Of a DNA stretch of 64,000 nucleotides, positions 1 through 11,787 are shown in pieces. How positions within the stretch are numbered: position 1 is the stretch's first letter; each line of letters begins with the position of its first letter. The stretch is from Trema orientale (taxonomy: Eukaryota; Streptophyta; Magnoliopsida; Rosales; Cannabaceae), in NCBI GenBank assembly GCA_002914845.1, contig JXTC01000227.1:236366-300365 (forward strand), written 5' to 3'. The notes beneath the pieces are model-generated. The model was not told the DNA's origin and did not search any database. It saw only the letters and a list, made by a program, of their open reading frames with translations. The position numbers and the translations under genes were made by a program.

Positions 1-486
1 AGTAGCTTTGTGGTCCCTCAGAAGCTATCCCTAAAAAGATAGAAGAGAATCCTATCTACCCACTTATACGGACAAGGGCATGTGATTGGGACAGGTATCG
101 GCCTCTCTATAGCTCATGCCATCCTTATTTGTCTCTTGGTTAGAACCATATCGTTGTTTAGTGGTCGGCTACTTTTTCTCAGTCATTCATTGGTCTTTTA
201 TTATAGGTGCTCACCTGATCGATACATAATATGAATGCCGATTAGGGTTGATCCTCCTATTAGTTAATTTGGCCTCCCTAGTGCTATGGCTTGGTGTTTT
301 GCCCCTTGAGTCTTGCCCTACTCGGCCTTGTTTGTTGTAGAGCAAAGTTAGTACCTGGCTTTCTACTTTGGTGAGGTTGGTCGGTTTGTAAGGTATGTAG
401 TGTCGTTTTGAGTATAATATTACGACATGTCGTTTTTGACCTAATGCGTGTCATTTTCTGATTAGTTTGGAAAAATTAACCCCAAC
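1..486. repeat. Possible 3' part of an LTR cut by the window edge
   Basis: This stretch is less AT-rich than what follows, has no open frame, and stops at ccccaaca, a common 3' end of Ty3/gypsy-type LTRs. The left part lies outside the window, so neither the start nor a target duplication can be checked. It could also be ordinary intergenic DNA. Confidence 0.25.
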
Positions 487-824
487 AAGTCTATTCTTAG
501 CATTCCTCAAAAAATAAAGTTGACGTTCTTTCAAAAGTGATGTGTACATAATTTGATGGTGAATATATTAGATAAAGATAAAATATGGACAGTCCAAAGA
601 TGTGATCTAGACATATCTAGTGATACATAACTCTTGGAAATCTTTAATCTTTGATTATTTAGAGGGAAATGACAGGATCAGAAGATCGCTAACCAGCTTC
701 AATATTCTTATTATTATGTTGCTAGAAAGCGTGATCAATATTATTGAAACCTTAATTTGAGGGCAGGCTATATACACAGCTGTAATAAAACAACTCATAT
801 ATATATATATATATATTTATATAT
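487..824. other. AT-rich intergenic DNA, nothing recognised
   Basis: No coding frame or repeat structure was seen apart from a short (TA)n tract just before 824. Confidence 0.5.
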
Positions 825-1058
825 GGGCACCAATCTAGTAGATATATTTTTTTACCTATACATAGATATCATTTTGGCCAATGAAAATTTATTATGCACA
901 TTTTTTATAATGAAAAGTAAGAGAGAGAAATAACATTAATGATGCACGTCTTTTTATGTATCTCATTATAACCGTTGGATTACATTAGAAGATGATCCAA
1001 TGACTAAAAACAATACCTACACATAGATCAAAAAAAGAATATCTATTGAATTAGCAAC

Positions 1059-1060
<2 letters not shown>
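825..1060 (+). mobile_element. TA-microsatellite MITE, family A, copy 1
   Basis: Non-coding element of about 236 bp that starts gggcaccaatc and is bounded on both sides by (TA)n tracts. Its ends are imperfect inverted repeats: the left end and the reverse complement of the right end share a string close to tagatat-ttttttacctat. Diagnostic internal words shared with copies at 4605, 11208, 50109 and 53580 are attcatcacgc-like sequence, gatccaatgactaaaaa and a purine-rich gagagaaa stretch. It has no coding capacity. Insertion inside (TA)n recalls the rice Micron family. Confidence 0.7.

Positions 1061-1061
<1 letters not shown>

Positions 1062-1107
<46 letters not shown>
1062..1107. repeat. (TA)n microsatellite
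   Basis: Uninterrupted AT dinucleotide run of about 23 units, separating the family A MITE from the next element. Confidence 0.95.
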
Positions 1108-1108
<1 letters not shown>

Positions 1109-1110
<2 letters not shown>

Positions 1111-1316
1111 AGGACTTCTCAATGGTTACAATTTTTTTTGTGACCATGAATGGATACTAAAAAAAGTAGTGATAGCATTAAATTTTTTTGATGATAATAA
1201 ATAGCATTAAATTTTTTTGGCCAACTACCAAATTAATCACCACCGTATGATATTAGATCTAACGGCTTAAGCCATTGTAACCATCTATGGGTAAATATTG
1301 TTGTAACCATTTAAAC
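1109..1316. mobile_element. Second type of MITE bounded by (TA)n (family B-like)
   Basis: About 208 bp between two (TA)n tracts. The left part reads caatggttacaa, and the reverse complement of the right end reads aatggttacaac, so the ends are inverted repeats. It contains agatctaacggctta, similar in style to the aatctaacgg word of the larger element at 50371-51472. No coding capacity. Confidence 0.5.
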
Positions 1317-2717
1317 TATATATATATATATATATAAAGCCATATTTCACTGCTCTCCCACTCCTTGATCACTTTCTGGAGCAGGAATTTACCCTATTGG
1401 TGATGATCCATGATATATAATTAAGCCGTCAACAACCTAATAATGAGAAATCCAAATCAAATAGACTAGTGAAATATATTCCTTCTTACAACCATTGATT
1501 GAGTTATATACATGTCATGGGCCTCAAGCTCATATAGATCCCCACCCAAAGATTGGAAATTAACATATACTTGCACACATCTCTTTTGATGAACATTGTA
1601 CAGTTCTAGGGCGGTAGCTTCTCAACAGTATTAAGTAATGCAATCATGAGTACTAGTCATAAATACCAATGCCATATAGTTTGAACACATGAATTAGAAG
1701 ATCATATGACAGCCAGTAGCGCCATGTGAAGGTCCGAAGGATATGCCCATTCATTTAATTTAATTGTTTTTTTTTTTTTAAAGTCACACTCTTATTATAC
1801 TCATTTGTCCGCTTAAGAATATAGCGGGTTGGTTATGGGTACACGCACCGGTGGAGTCACATACTTGTTAGGAACGCAAATGCCCTCCTAAATTTCTATT
1901 TAATTCTAGCTTTTAGGTAAATAATTAATATATACTATGAATGTGTATTTGACCCCACAAGTTTTATTTTATTTCTATGTTTTATATTTAAAATTTTGTA
2001 TTTTTTCCCTCAAATTTTAAATTTAAAGACATATACCCTAAAATTCCAAATTTATACACTTGCATTTGTAAGCGTTAAATTAAAGTTTAAGACATAATTT
2101 TGGCCCAAAATCTAAATGTTTATTGGGATACTTTCACAGTTAGCATTTTCAAAAAAAGGATATAAGTTTTATATATATATATATAGTTGTTTTGCTATGG
2201 ACAAAATTGCTATAAAATTACTACCATTCACTAAAGTGCCACTCGCACTAATTTTCTCATGTTTATTTAAAGATTTGTACTTTGAAAAGTTAAGAAATTT
2301 GTTTAAACTTCTAAATGACCTTTAAAAAAAGAAAAAAAAACCCTCCAAATGTTTCAGTTAAAAATGAAGACCACACATTAGTTTAAAAATGAAGACCACA
2401 CATTAGTTTAGACTTAAATATTTTTATGATATTGATAATGAGATTATTATACAATGGGACTTGTGGGTAAACCATTTCACTATTAAGATTTTAAATCAGC
2501 TCAACCATAAGTTGGTATCCATACACATCAACCATAAGATTTTAAATAAAGTAAAATTAATTGTCTAGATAACAATCATCGAATAAAAGGTATAAGGTTA
2601 GCACAATTTTATACATTACCTAGTATCATTCAAGTGAATGCATGTATATTAATTACATGTGATGTATATAGATATATGATATGTAGAGGAGGGTCATGTA
2701 TCCCTACATCCGTGTAT
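1317..2717. other. Intergenic DNA; one small tandem duplication
   Basis: AT-rich with no supported gene. A unit of about 24 bp containing atgaagaccacacattag is repeated twice in tandem at about 2361-2410. Nothing else was recognised. Confidence 0.5.
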
Positions 2718-2727
2718 TACTCATAGT

Positions 2728-3370
2728 TAAGGTTGTCAATTTGCCCCAAGGGGCCCCACCCCTAATGGAGCGAGTTCGGAGGAGACTATTCGGGGACGGG
2801 GCCGGGGTCAGGTCGGGGTCGAGGGAGGCATTCCCCGCCCCGAACCTGCCTTGATATACTTATTACATTATTTTTTAAAAAAAAATTATAGATGTATATA
2901 AACATAACAAAAATGAGATTATATATATAAACATAATACAAATTACATTTTGGTGTTTATGGACTCATGGTATTTTTCTAGTTTTTGGACTTGTGTGTGT
3001 GTGTGTGTTTTTTTTTTGGTTCTTGGTGATTTGTGTGTTTTTTATTCTAATAAGATTAGAGTAGAGCTTTGATTTTTATGATATATATATTTTTTAACTC
3101 TATGATATATATATATTTTTTTTGAAATCACTCTATGATGTTGAATGAAGAGATAAAATGAAATTTCATCTTTAGGAGTGAGATATGACTAAGATTTTAT
3201 TTATTTATTTTTTTTATCAGGCGGAAATTCTCTGTACCGCCCTGAACCTGTCGAGGATTCCCCGCCCTGCCCCCATCGGGGATTCCCTAGGGTCGGGGAC
3301 GGGAGTGGGGATAAAATCTGGGGATGGAACAGGCGGTATTCCCTGGCCTCACTCGCCCTGTTTACGTTTC
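2728..3370. mobile_element. hAT-like non-autonomous element with GC-rich arms
   Basis: A 643-bp block bounded by the direct repeat tactcatagt (2718-2727 and 3371-3380), of which 8 bp would fit a hAT target-site duplication. Both arms are strikingly GC-rich against the AT-rich middle: the left arm carries runs such as cggggacggggccggggtc and the right arm carries ccccgccctgcccccatcgg in the opposite sense. This layout matches a common plant repeat type. The frame at 3185-3379 is a by-product of the GC-rich arm. Confidence 0.6.
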
Positions 3371-3380
3371 TACTCATAGT

Positions 3381-4604
3381 GTCACATATTTAGGTTTGTA
3401 TGTAATCATACTTTACCCTAAATTCGAATATATCGGATATAATGTATATATTTATTACTCGTCCTATTAAGATAGGGATATACTTGCGAGTAAAAAACGA
3501 GCCCTAAAATGATATTGATTAAATGTCACTCTCGATTTTGACATCCCTAAGACGACATTGCTTCATTTGTCACTCTTGATAGAATGTCTCTACGGACAAA
3601 CAGTACTTTTCACAACATTATTAATAGTAATATGGGTTAAATTTCCTTCAACAACGCAATCACTCACATTGAGTGCTATTCCATCTAATGGTAATATGAC
3701 ACACATGCAACACATGGGTATGTCTCAGAAATAAATTATTCCATCTAGTGTCCTAGCTAGCTAGCTAGTGCTAAGTATTAGGAATGTTAAGAATTAAAAA
3801 AAGTGGGAATCTGATCGGCTTCATGCAAAGAGCAGCGATAAAAAGATTCGTTTTTCACTTCCATATAATTATATAATGCATGGATTAAAATTTCATCCGC
3901 TCAAAGTGACTGTTCATCTTCATAGTCCAACTACAGAAAAAGTAAAACTACTAATACTGCTACTACTACATATCATGTACAGTCTACATGACCCGTCCAC
4001 TATTTATGATCCCTTCTCTTAACAAAATGGCCTTGTCCACCCACTAGTTGTGGCTACCATCACTCGATCGATCGAGACAATCCATGGAAATGAAGTTGGT
4101 TGGTAAGAATTAACTAACTTACATAAGTAATATACATATTTGGCACTACATATTGACATATAGGCAATGATCATGATGTGTCTACATCAGTATTCATAAA
4201 GTTTTATGGGCACATTTTTTTTTCTTTATTTCTTTTAGTATGTGTAGTCAATTAAGTACGATCCTCTCTGCAAACCTACTAATTCGATTTTTTTTCTCTC
4301 TTTTCCTAATAATAAGGAAATTTAGCATATATTTGGGCCCTTAATTACTAGAGGGTGCATGATATAAATCAATTACTATAACATGTACATGTACATACAC
4401 ATTGTCTCAATTTAATAGGTATCTTTCTTTTAGCAATGCATGAGCATCATTAGTATCCAACAACACATGAAGTATAATTCTGTTACTAGATAATTATAAT
4501 CAATAAACAAAAATCTCACCTAAAGTGTAATTATAATAGCCTGTAATAGATTGAAACATCTTACACATCATGTGGAGTCAAGCACTATATAGTGCCCTTT
4601 AGTA
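3381..4604. other. Intergenic DNA, nothing recognised
   Basis: AT-rich sequence without a credible open frame, inverted repeat or RNA gene. Confidence 0.5.
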
Positions 4605-4798
4605 TTACTCTTTTTTTTTTTAAAAAAAAAAAAAACACTTATCTACAGGTATTATTTTAGCCATATGTTGGATCATCATCTGACGGTTATAATAATTTGA
4701 ATGGTTGAAAAAAATAAATAAATACATATTATTTAATTTTTTTTTCTCTATTTTTTTTAACTATAAAAATACGTGTAAGATAAATTTTAATTAGGTAA

Positions 4799-4800
<2 letters not shown>
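4605..4800 (-). mobile_element. TA-microsatellite MITE, family A, copy 2 (truncated)
   Basis: Read on the minus strand this begins directly at a (TA)n tract (4801-4828) with attttacctaattaaaattt and continues through caaattattataacc and gatgatccaa to a poly-T region. That is the same order of words as the other family A copies. The terminal segment nearest the microsatellite is missing. Confidence 0.6.
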
Positions 4801-4828
<28 letters not shown>

Positions 4829-4834
<6 letters not shown>

Positions 4835-5824
4835 CTACTAAATTGCTTATATATATGTGCGTACTGCGTGTCCCACATTTTTCTAGCTAGCTTAATTTTA
4901 TATTTTCAAATTAAAGAGAGAATATTTTACCGGTCAACTGATAAGTGGCGTGGTACCAGTGGACTTCCAGAGAATTAAAGCCTGCAACTGAGCAAGAGAA
5001 TTGGCCCTCAAAGAGAATGAACCGCCCTTTTTCTGGTCACAAAACAAAATTCCCACCGAAAACCAGCTAAGTGCATCATCAAGTACTTGCTTGAATTTTA
5101 CCATTTTCCATCATTCTAAAAGTAGGTGATTCTTTCACGTTAGCTTTGGCCGGTCTTTCCCATTGAGATTTGACTCTTTGTGATCGTGATCATCGATTTA
5201 TGCGACCCCACACCTACTCCACAGTCTGACAAGCTTGGTATCAGATTCCTGTTCCATTATGACAACCATACATACCAATTAACTTCTCCATGCAAACTTA
5301 TACAATACGCCCAAAAAAATTAAATCGACCTTGTTGTTTTAAGTTTTTTTTTTACTTAAACGAAGCCATAGGTTGACTTGATAAAGTATAATTCTAAAGA
5401 GCTAGCAAGCTATGCAATTTATTAATATTACACGCCCCTTACACATTTAGCTTTCCTTATTAGCTTAATTCACGCCATGCTAGCTCTTTTGACGTTTTCA
5501 CTCATAGACTCATCATGTCCACATGAAAGTATCTTTTAACGATGCTAATCATACGTGCCCCGATTGATGTTTGAAACTTTAACTTTGGTTTTCTATGTCA
5601 TTTAGTGATCTATATCAATGAGATTTGATGGCCACAACTACAAGTTTTCAACTTCTCAAATCACTAATATAGGTTGCTGACTTTCTTTTTGTTTGGTATA
5701 GGAATTAATTAATTATATTATTGGAACTTCAACTATATATCCTGTGAAAGGTGTCACATGTTTATTGCTCTAGATCTCGATATATATTTATATATATACA
5801 CCCCGCACGAGTTTACACATGCAT

Positions 5825-5898
<74 letters not shown>

Positions 5899-6514
5899 GT
5901 ACATTACGATATATTATTTGGAATTTATTTAATCATATATAAAAGGTGAAAACAAGACTATTTCTCTTGTCCTCCTTTGTTAGCTAAGATACTACCTAGA
6001 CCCATTTGAGATCTCCTTTAAGCAGATTCAGTGCTAGCTCTAGCTCTTCTCTAAAGTTTCAGTTAGCATGAGATAATATTATATAAAAAGATCGATCGAG
6101 AAACTTTATTTTATGTGCAACATAAATATGAAACAATATTAATAAGCTTAGTACTTATGTGATATTAAAAGGTTTTCATACGTGTTAAAACACGTCCCAC
6201 CGTCCTGTTCGAGTCCTGTTTGGAAGGCTACATACATAATTAATGTGTACCATATATATTTAGCTCGATATATATGTGTGGACGATCGATCGAGATAATA
6301 TTAATATTCCTCGTGTCCTCTTTGCTTCAGACATGATAAGAAGATGAGTTTTGTTGAACAATAATGTTCCTGACTAGTACTATATCACTTTCGTCATTGT
6401 CGACCTGCGAGCAGTACTAGGCACGGACTACATATGCATGCAAAACAATGAACTATTCATTACAAAGAAAGAGACATATTCTAATAGGAAAATTAGGTGA
6501 AATGAACTCTTTGT
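4829..6514. other. Intergenic DNA with a long (TA)n tract
   Basis: No gene was supported. The open frames near 5751-5949 are translations of the dinucleotide run and are not genes. Confidence 0.55.
5829..5897. repeat. (TA)n microsatellite
   Basis: Nearly pure AT dinucleotide run of about 34 units, the longest in the window. Unlike several others it has no MITE beside it. Confidence 0.95.
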
Positions 6515-6517
6515 ATA

Positions 6518-6620
6518 CACTACAAGAAAATAAGAATAGAGCAGCGAAATACACTCTTTCTATACACTACAAAAAAATATAGGAATAGAGCGGCGATATT
6601 TATTGCCACTTTAAAGCTCA
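6518..6620. repeat. Duplicated left terminus of the CACTA element
   Basis: The terminal word cactacaa-aaaa occurs twice, at 6518 and 6565. Each copy is preceded by ata and followed by a gaatagagc-gcga word. The last 47 bp of the element have therefore been duplicated in tandem, or one terminus landed next to the other. Confidence 0.65.
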
Positions 6621-6650
6621 GTGTCGCCGCTTTAAATCTAATGCGTCGAC

Positions 6651-9083
6651 TGTCACGACCGGAAATCTAAAACTGTGACTTTTAGTAATTTTGAGTATAA
6701 ATAAAGATGAATAAGGAATTTTCATAATAAAAAAGGAAACTAAGTATTTGGATTTTACATTCTAGTTCTCAATTCATTAGAAATTCTATATTAAAAGGGA
6801 TCCCTCTTTAATTTAGTTTATCAATGAAGAAATGCTAATTATGATTCGAGAAAACATAGTTAAGTCATCTAAAAACTTGGCTTAATAAAATTTTAGTGTT
6901 GAATAAATGAATTTCACAAATCTTGAGTCCAAATGTCTAAAAATTAATTTACAGAGTTAATCATAATTTCAAGTACTTAAAATTTTGAAAATATGCTCCT
7001 TAGGAACCATAGTGTCCCATTTATACACTAAATCCTCAAATAGTAGTAAGAACATCCTCACACATTCACTTAATTTGCAGGTACAACAAATTTGGCTAAA
7101 CAATTAGACTTGAAGAAAGAATAGGACAAAGTATAGGGACCAACCGAAGGAGAAGAAGAGGGCCACAAGCGTAAGCCAATCGACTTGCTTAGCCATCGAG
7201 ACAACTAATTCGAATGAACAATCACCTGAAAGGAAGAAAACTAGGGGGTGAGCTCGAAAGTTCAGTAAAAAAACTGTTACCTCATTTGAAAACTTTTTTA
7301 GTGATGGAGAGTCCCTACATAGTTAGTTTAATCCAAAATACCTTTACAAAACTAATATATACATATATATAACAATTTCCAAAGTTGATAGTCCGTATAT
7401 GCATATATATACATAAAAGTATAATACCCAAAATCAATCAATTCACAAACACATCATACAAATCTATCCATACTCAGGAGTTCGTCACCACTCATCAATG
7501 GAAACCAGGATATTGGTACTACGTATACTATACGGCCTGCCTAACACCTAGCCCATACCCAGAAGGACACCCCTTGTGTCGCTTACCATACTTGAAGGGG
7601 CGAACGCCTCATCTACACCTGCCAACCTGAAGGGACAACTGAATTGCCTACACATTCCAACCTGGAGAGAAAACCGACTTGCTTACACATGCCAATATGG
7701 GGAGGTAATCAGGAAAAAAAAATCTGCCTGAGTTCATGGACTCTGCACCATCGGTGGGGCTGTAGCACCACACTGTAAAACCCCATGATACTAACCCGGT
7801 GCTCTTGTGTGATCATATGACAAGTGTACTCTGAATTGATATGTAGAAATAACCATGCAATAATTTAAGTTCAGTGATACTCTAGTTTTTAATAAAATGG
7901 TTAATTAAATTTTTAAGGAAAATGGGCAGCATAACGACCTTATTTTAACATATCCAAAAATAATCTGTACTCAGAACAGTCCCAAACCAATCCAATATAT
8001 ATTATACAATTCAATTCCATCACAAATATCCAAAATAGTTCTAAAATCACGTTTTTCATCATATTTAACATAAAGTAAGTTTTATTTAAAAACTATGTAA
8101 AACAAAGGTAACCGAATTCCTACCTTACTAGAATAGCGATACCACGCTATTAGAACCTCGGGACGTCGTTGGACGATCATTCGGAGGGTCATGAACCGAT
8201 TCTAAACCCTCGATCGCACTCTCAGAAAAAACTTCAATGGAGCTTCAAATCAACAAGTGGACTTCTCTATTGAATTCGTAGCACCCAAAATAGCTAGACT
8301 AGACATATAATTTGTCCAATTTAGGTCCGGGCCGAAACTGAACTTGTGGCACGCAAAACGAGGTAAAATCTAAGCCGTTTGATATCGTTTTTCGTGTTGG
8401 TCACCAAACATAGTTAATATATATCAATCTTCACAATTTTACGAATACATTCCAAAAATGACATTAAAAATACAATCCAACGGTCGGATCAAAAGGTCAA
8501 CTCCGAAATCAAAACTTCTATAAACAACTAACAATAACAACTTTTAATTCCGACAAAATAGGGTCATGAAATATATACCTGGAGATTCCTCTCGATGAGA
8601 CAAATCTAACGAGCCTAAGAACACCATTTGAAACAGCCGGAAAACGCACTGGAAATTCAAAAACTTATGCGACCAAAATGGTATTTTCAGGCGAATAACG
8701 ACTCAATGGTGGCAAAACTCCAGTTAGTGGTTATTGGCAGCACATGGAGTTGATGTCGGGTGGTGGTAGTCATCGTCGGAGGCTGAAGGTGCATCAGCGA
8801 CACTTGGTGGTAGCGTTGGTGTTTTGTCAAAGAGAGAGGAAGAGAAAGAGATGTGGGGGAGGAAAAGAGAAAGAAGAAGGGAATGGAAATGGGGGGCCAC
8901 GTGGATCTGGTCAAAAGGGGTTTTGTAATTTTTCAAAATTCCACTTTGGTCCCCCCATTTTTCAAATTTTTTTCATTTTAGTCCTCCAAAAATTTACATT
9001 TTAGTCCCCACTTCCAAAAACTTTTTCAAATAAGTCACTTGGTAAAATTTTCAAATTACCCTCTTTAAATCTGGGTTTTTACA
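6651..9083. mobile_element. Solo LTR, probably Ty3/gypsy, inside the CACTA element
   Basis: The block starts tgtcacgacc and ends gggtttttaca (TG...CA) and lies between tcgac (6646-6650) and acgac (9084-9088), a nearly matching 5-bp target duplication. The CACTA subterminal sequence resumes immediately on the other side, which fixes the borders. At about 2.4 kb it is long for an LTR and has no internal coding region, primer site or second LTR, so it is best read as a solo LTR left by recombination. Its first 400 bp resemble 51060-51410. Small frames at 7385-7630 and 8687-9004 are incidental. Confidence 0.6.
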
Positions 9084-10157
9084 ACGACAATGTCTCCGCT
9101 TTAGAGTCGCTACTACGGGTTCGCTGGTATAGATACTTAAAGCGGTGATACATAATAATTAATAAAATTAAAAATAAAGTAATATTTTAAATGACATTAA
9201 AATTAAAAAAATTGTCAAAAATTAAAAATGTATAAAGTTGTCTGAAAGTGAAAACGAGTCTACAAGCCTAAGTCATCGTCCTCAGTTTCTTTACTGTTAT
9301 CTTCTTGACGAGTCGGTTGAGGTGGTGGAGGATGAGTGAAACGAGGTGGTAGTGGGGGGGAGGGGGGAATTGTGCCAAACTAAAAGTTTTTTAAATATTT
9401 TACACTAAAAAGTATTAAATATTTATTTATTAATCAAAATTAATAACTTAAAGTTACTTCAAAATAATCTTTTATAAATATCTTATTCAATTAACAAATT
9501 AATTCATTATTATTTATTTCATTTATTAATTCTAATAAAATAAATTTCTAACCTAATAAGTTTCTAGCTCATAAACTAAAACAAAAAATATTAAAAAACA
9601 TCAAAATTAACACAAAAAATGTCCAACTAAATAATTCTTCATACTCAATCCATATCTTCAATACATGAATATCCACTAATAAGTCATCAAATCCAATATC
9701 CAATAATCCACTAAAAACTCATATCTAATAATAAAAAATCTAAAAAATATTTATATTCTAATAATAAAAAAAATTACACCAATATCTGATTTTTCCTATT
9801 ATTACAACATATATTTTAATTAATACTAAAACAAAACTACAATATCAACACATAATTATATATATACACATCTAATATTTAAATTTATCTGATATTACAA
9901 CATATATTTTTAATTATTTAAATAAAAAACAAAACTATAAATTAACCAAAAAATAACCTATTAAGCTTTAAGGGGGAGAAAGATGATGGTGACTGACGGC
10001 GGCGCTGATGGCAACTACAATGGCAGAGGTGGTGGCCAATGGCAACCTTGGAAAGAAAAAAAGCAAAACAAAAAAAAAAAATCAGCAACAAAGAAAGAGA
10101 GAGAAATTGCAAAAAAAAAAAAAAAATTACCAATCCAAGAGAGGGGGTAGAATCGGT

Positions 10158-10191
<34 letters not shown>

Positions 10192-10741
10192 TGAAAAAAT
10201 GAGGAAGAAGCAAATCGGTTTATGGGTATAGAAACTGATCATCTAAAGCGGCAACATTTAGTAATGAGTCGCCGCATTAGCACTGTTTTATTTAAAACCA
10301 AAAAATTTATGGCGGTCAGTTTGACCGCCTAAATTTTCGTGAAATTTATGAAGCGGCAACTTAAATATCTTAATCTAAAGTGGGGACAATTGTCGCCACT
10401 TTAAACTAGATTTTTATTTTTAATTTTAAATATTTCTCATTAATTATAATTTTTTCTATTAATTAATAATTGATAAATTTAACTTTAAACCATATATTTT
10501 TATACCATTTTCCAATCTATCGCCAATTGGCGCACTCTTTTTAAAGCAGCGATAATTGTCGTTGCTTTAAAGATTTTTAGAGGAAAATTTTGTCGCACTC
10601 GCCGCTTTAGACTTTTCTATTTCTCAAAAAATATAATTACTCTGTGGCGGTGACTATATAATTTGTCAATGCTTTATGTTTAGGCTAAAGCTGCGACAAC
10701 ATTTAGAGTCATTGTTCTGTAACCTTCTTGTTGTAGTGATA

Positions 10742-11207
10742 TAGTCAATTTTAGAAAATACATCACTCCTAATAGCTTTTAAATAACTATACCTCTTTTA
10801 GAAAAAAAAAAAAAAAGAGAGATATAAAAGGATTTATATACTTTTAAGTTGAAAGCACTAGACTTAACGTTTAGTGCTAGATAAAGATGTCTAATAAATC
10901 GATTAAAAAAAAGTTTGAATATTGAGTGGTAGATAGGATATCAGGAGCATTAGACATGAATATGTTGCGAGCAGGGGCTAGACAAAGTATCTAGAAATTC
11001 AATCCTTATTCTCTAACTAGATCTGGACCATTGATGGAATAAGTGCTAGGGAAATTTTTATCTTTAAAATAAAATTTAAATTTAAAAGGTATATTCACAA
11101 AAAAAACTATTAAAAGATATGTAAATCATAAAACACACTTTGAAAAATGTGTATTTTGCTAAGAACCTACTTATTATGTACTTACATGGTGTATACATAT
11201 ATATATA
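10742..11207. other. Intergenic DNA, nothing recognised
   Basis: AT-rich spacer between the CACTA element and a MITE. Confidence 0.5.
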
Positions 11208-11470
11208 GGGCACCAATCCAAGTAAGTTCGTATTTTTTTTAACTTATTTATAGGTATTGTTTTACCTAATTAAAATTCATCATGCATACTCTTTTCATAG
11301 TAAAAGGTAGAGAGAGAAAAGTATTAAATAATGTGTATTTATTTTTATTATTTTTTTCTCAACTACTCAAATTATAGTAGCTGTTAGATAATGATACAAC
11401 GACTAAAAAAAAAATCTACAAATAAGTTAAAAAAGAAAAAAAAAACCTATGGGGTTCATTGAGAACCCCA
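11208..11470 (+). mobile_element. TA-microsatellite MITE, family A, copy 3
   Basis: Starts gggcaccaatccaagtaag directly after a short (TA)n tract and ends in ggggttcattgagaacccc directly before another. The interior carries taggtattgttttacctaat, aattcatcatgcatac and aactactcaaattatag, matching the copies at 50109 and 53580. This copy preserves the sequence around taggtattgttttacc that is split by an insertion in copy 5. Confidence 0.7.
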
Positions 11471-11585
11471 TATATATATATATAGACATATTATATTTCA
11501 ACAATACGAAATAACTTTAACTATCATCAGTGGTGAGCATCCTTTCTAAGTTTTTGTCATGTACCTATATGAACCTATTATCTAC

Positions 11586-11773
11586 CTTTTTTTTTTTGAT
11601 AATAAAAAGGGCGGATGAGATCCCGGTGGCGGTTCACTTCTCAGAGACACTCCTATTCGGTTGGGCTCCCAAAGACGACGTGGGGGCTCGAACTCATGAC
11701 CTCACCCTCCTTAAATGAGAGAATGCTTGTTTTTAGTTCAAACTCCTTGCCACTTCGACCACCTCTTTGGAGT
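11586..11773 (-). mobile_element. tRNA-derived SINE
   Basis: A 188-bp element flanked by a perfect 14-bp direct repeat, aacctattatctac (11572-11585 and 11774-11787). Read on the minus strand it begins with an RNA polymerase III A-box-like word tggtcgaagtgg (11750-11761). A B-box-like word gagttcgagcc follows about 60 bp later (11685-11695), then a unique body, and it ends in a short A-rich tail (poly-T at 11586-11596 on +). Box spacing, tail and long target duplication are the features of a plant SINE mobilised by LINE machinery. The small plus-strand frames across it are incidental. Confidence 0.85.
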
Positions 11774-11787
11774 AACCTATTATCTAC

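Larger units (their letters stand above)
6518..10738 (-). mobile_element. Non-autonomous CACTA (EnSpm) DNA transposon, interrupted by an LTR
   Basis: The left end begins cactacaagaaaa and the right end finishes cttgttgtagtg, the inverted termini of CACTA elements. The 3-bp sequence ata flanks both ends (6515-6517 and 10739-10741), the target duplication size typical of this superfamily. Subterminal repeats built on gcggcga / tcgccgcttta recur at both ends (around 6589, 6622, 9100, 10245, 10350 and 10545), as expected for transposase binding sites. A solo LTR (6651-9083) splits it; without that insert it is about 1.8 kb. A minus-strand remnant at about 9247-9350 encodes a proline-rich, acidic tail (PPPPQP ... 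EDDDLGL) like the C-terminus of CACTA-encoded proteins. No intact transposase remains. Confidence 0.8.

Noticed and set aside
5751-5949. Two overlapping open frames of about 63 codons
   Set aside because: They are translations of the (TA)n tract (IYIYIY repeats).
11586-11773. Possible tRNA gene
   Set aside because: The A and B boxes are present but no cloverleaf follows; the 14-bp duplication and A-tail show a SINE.
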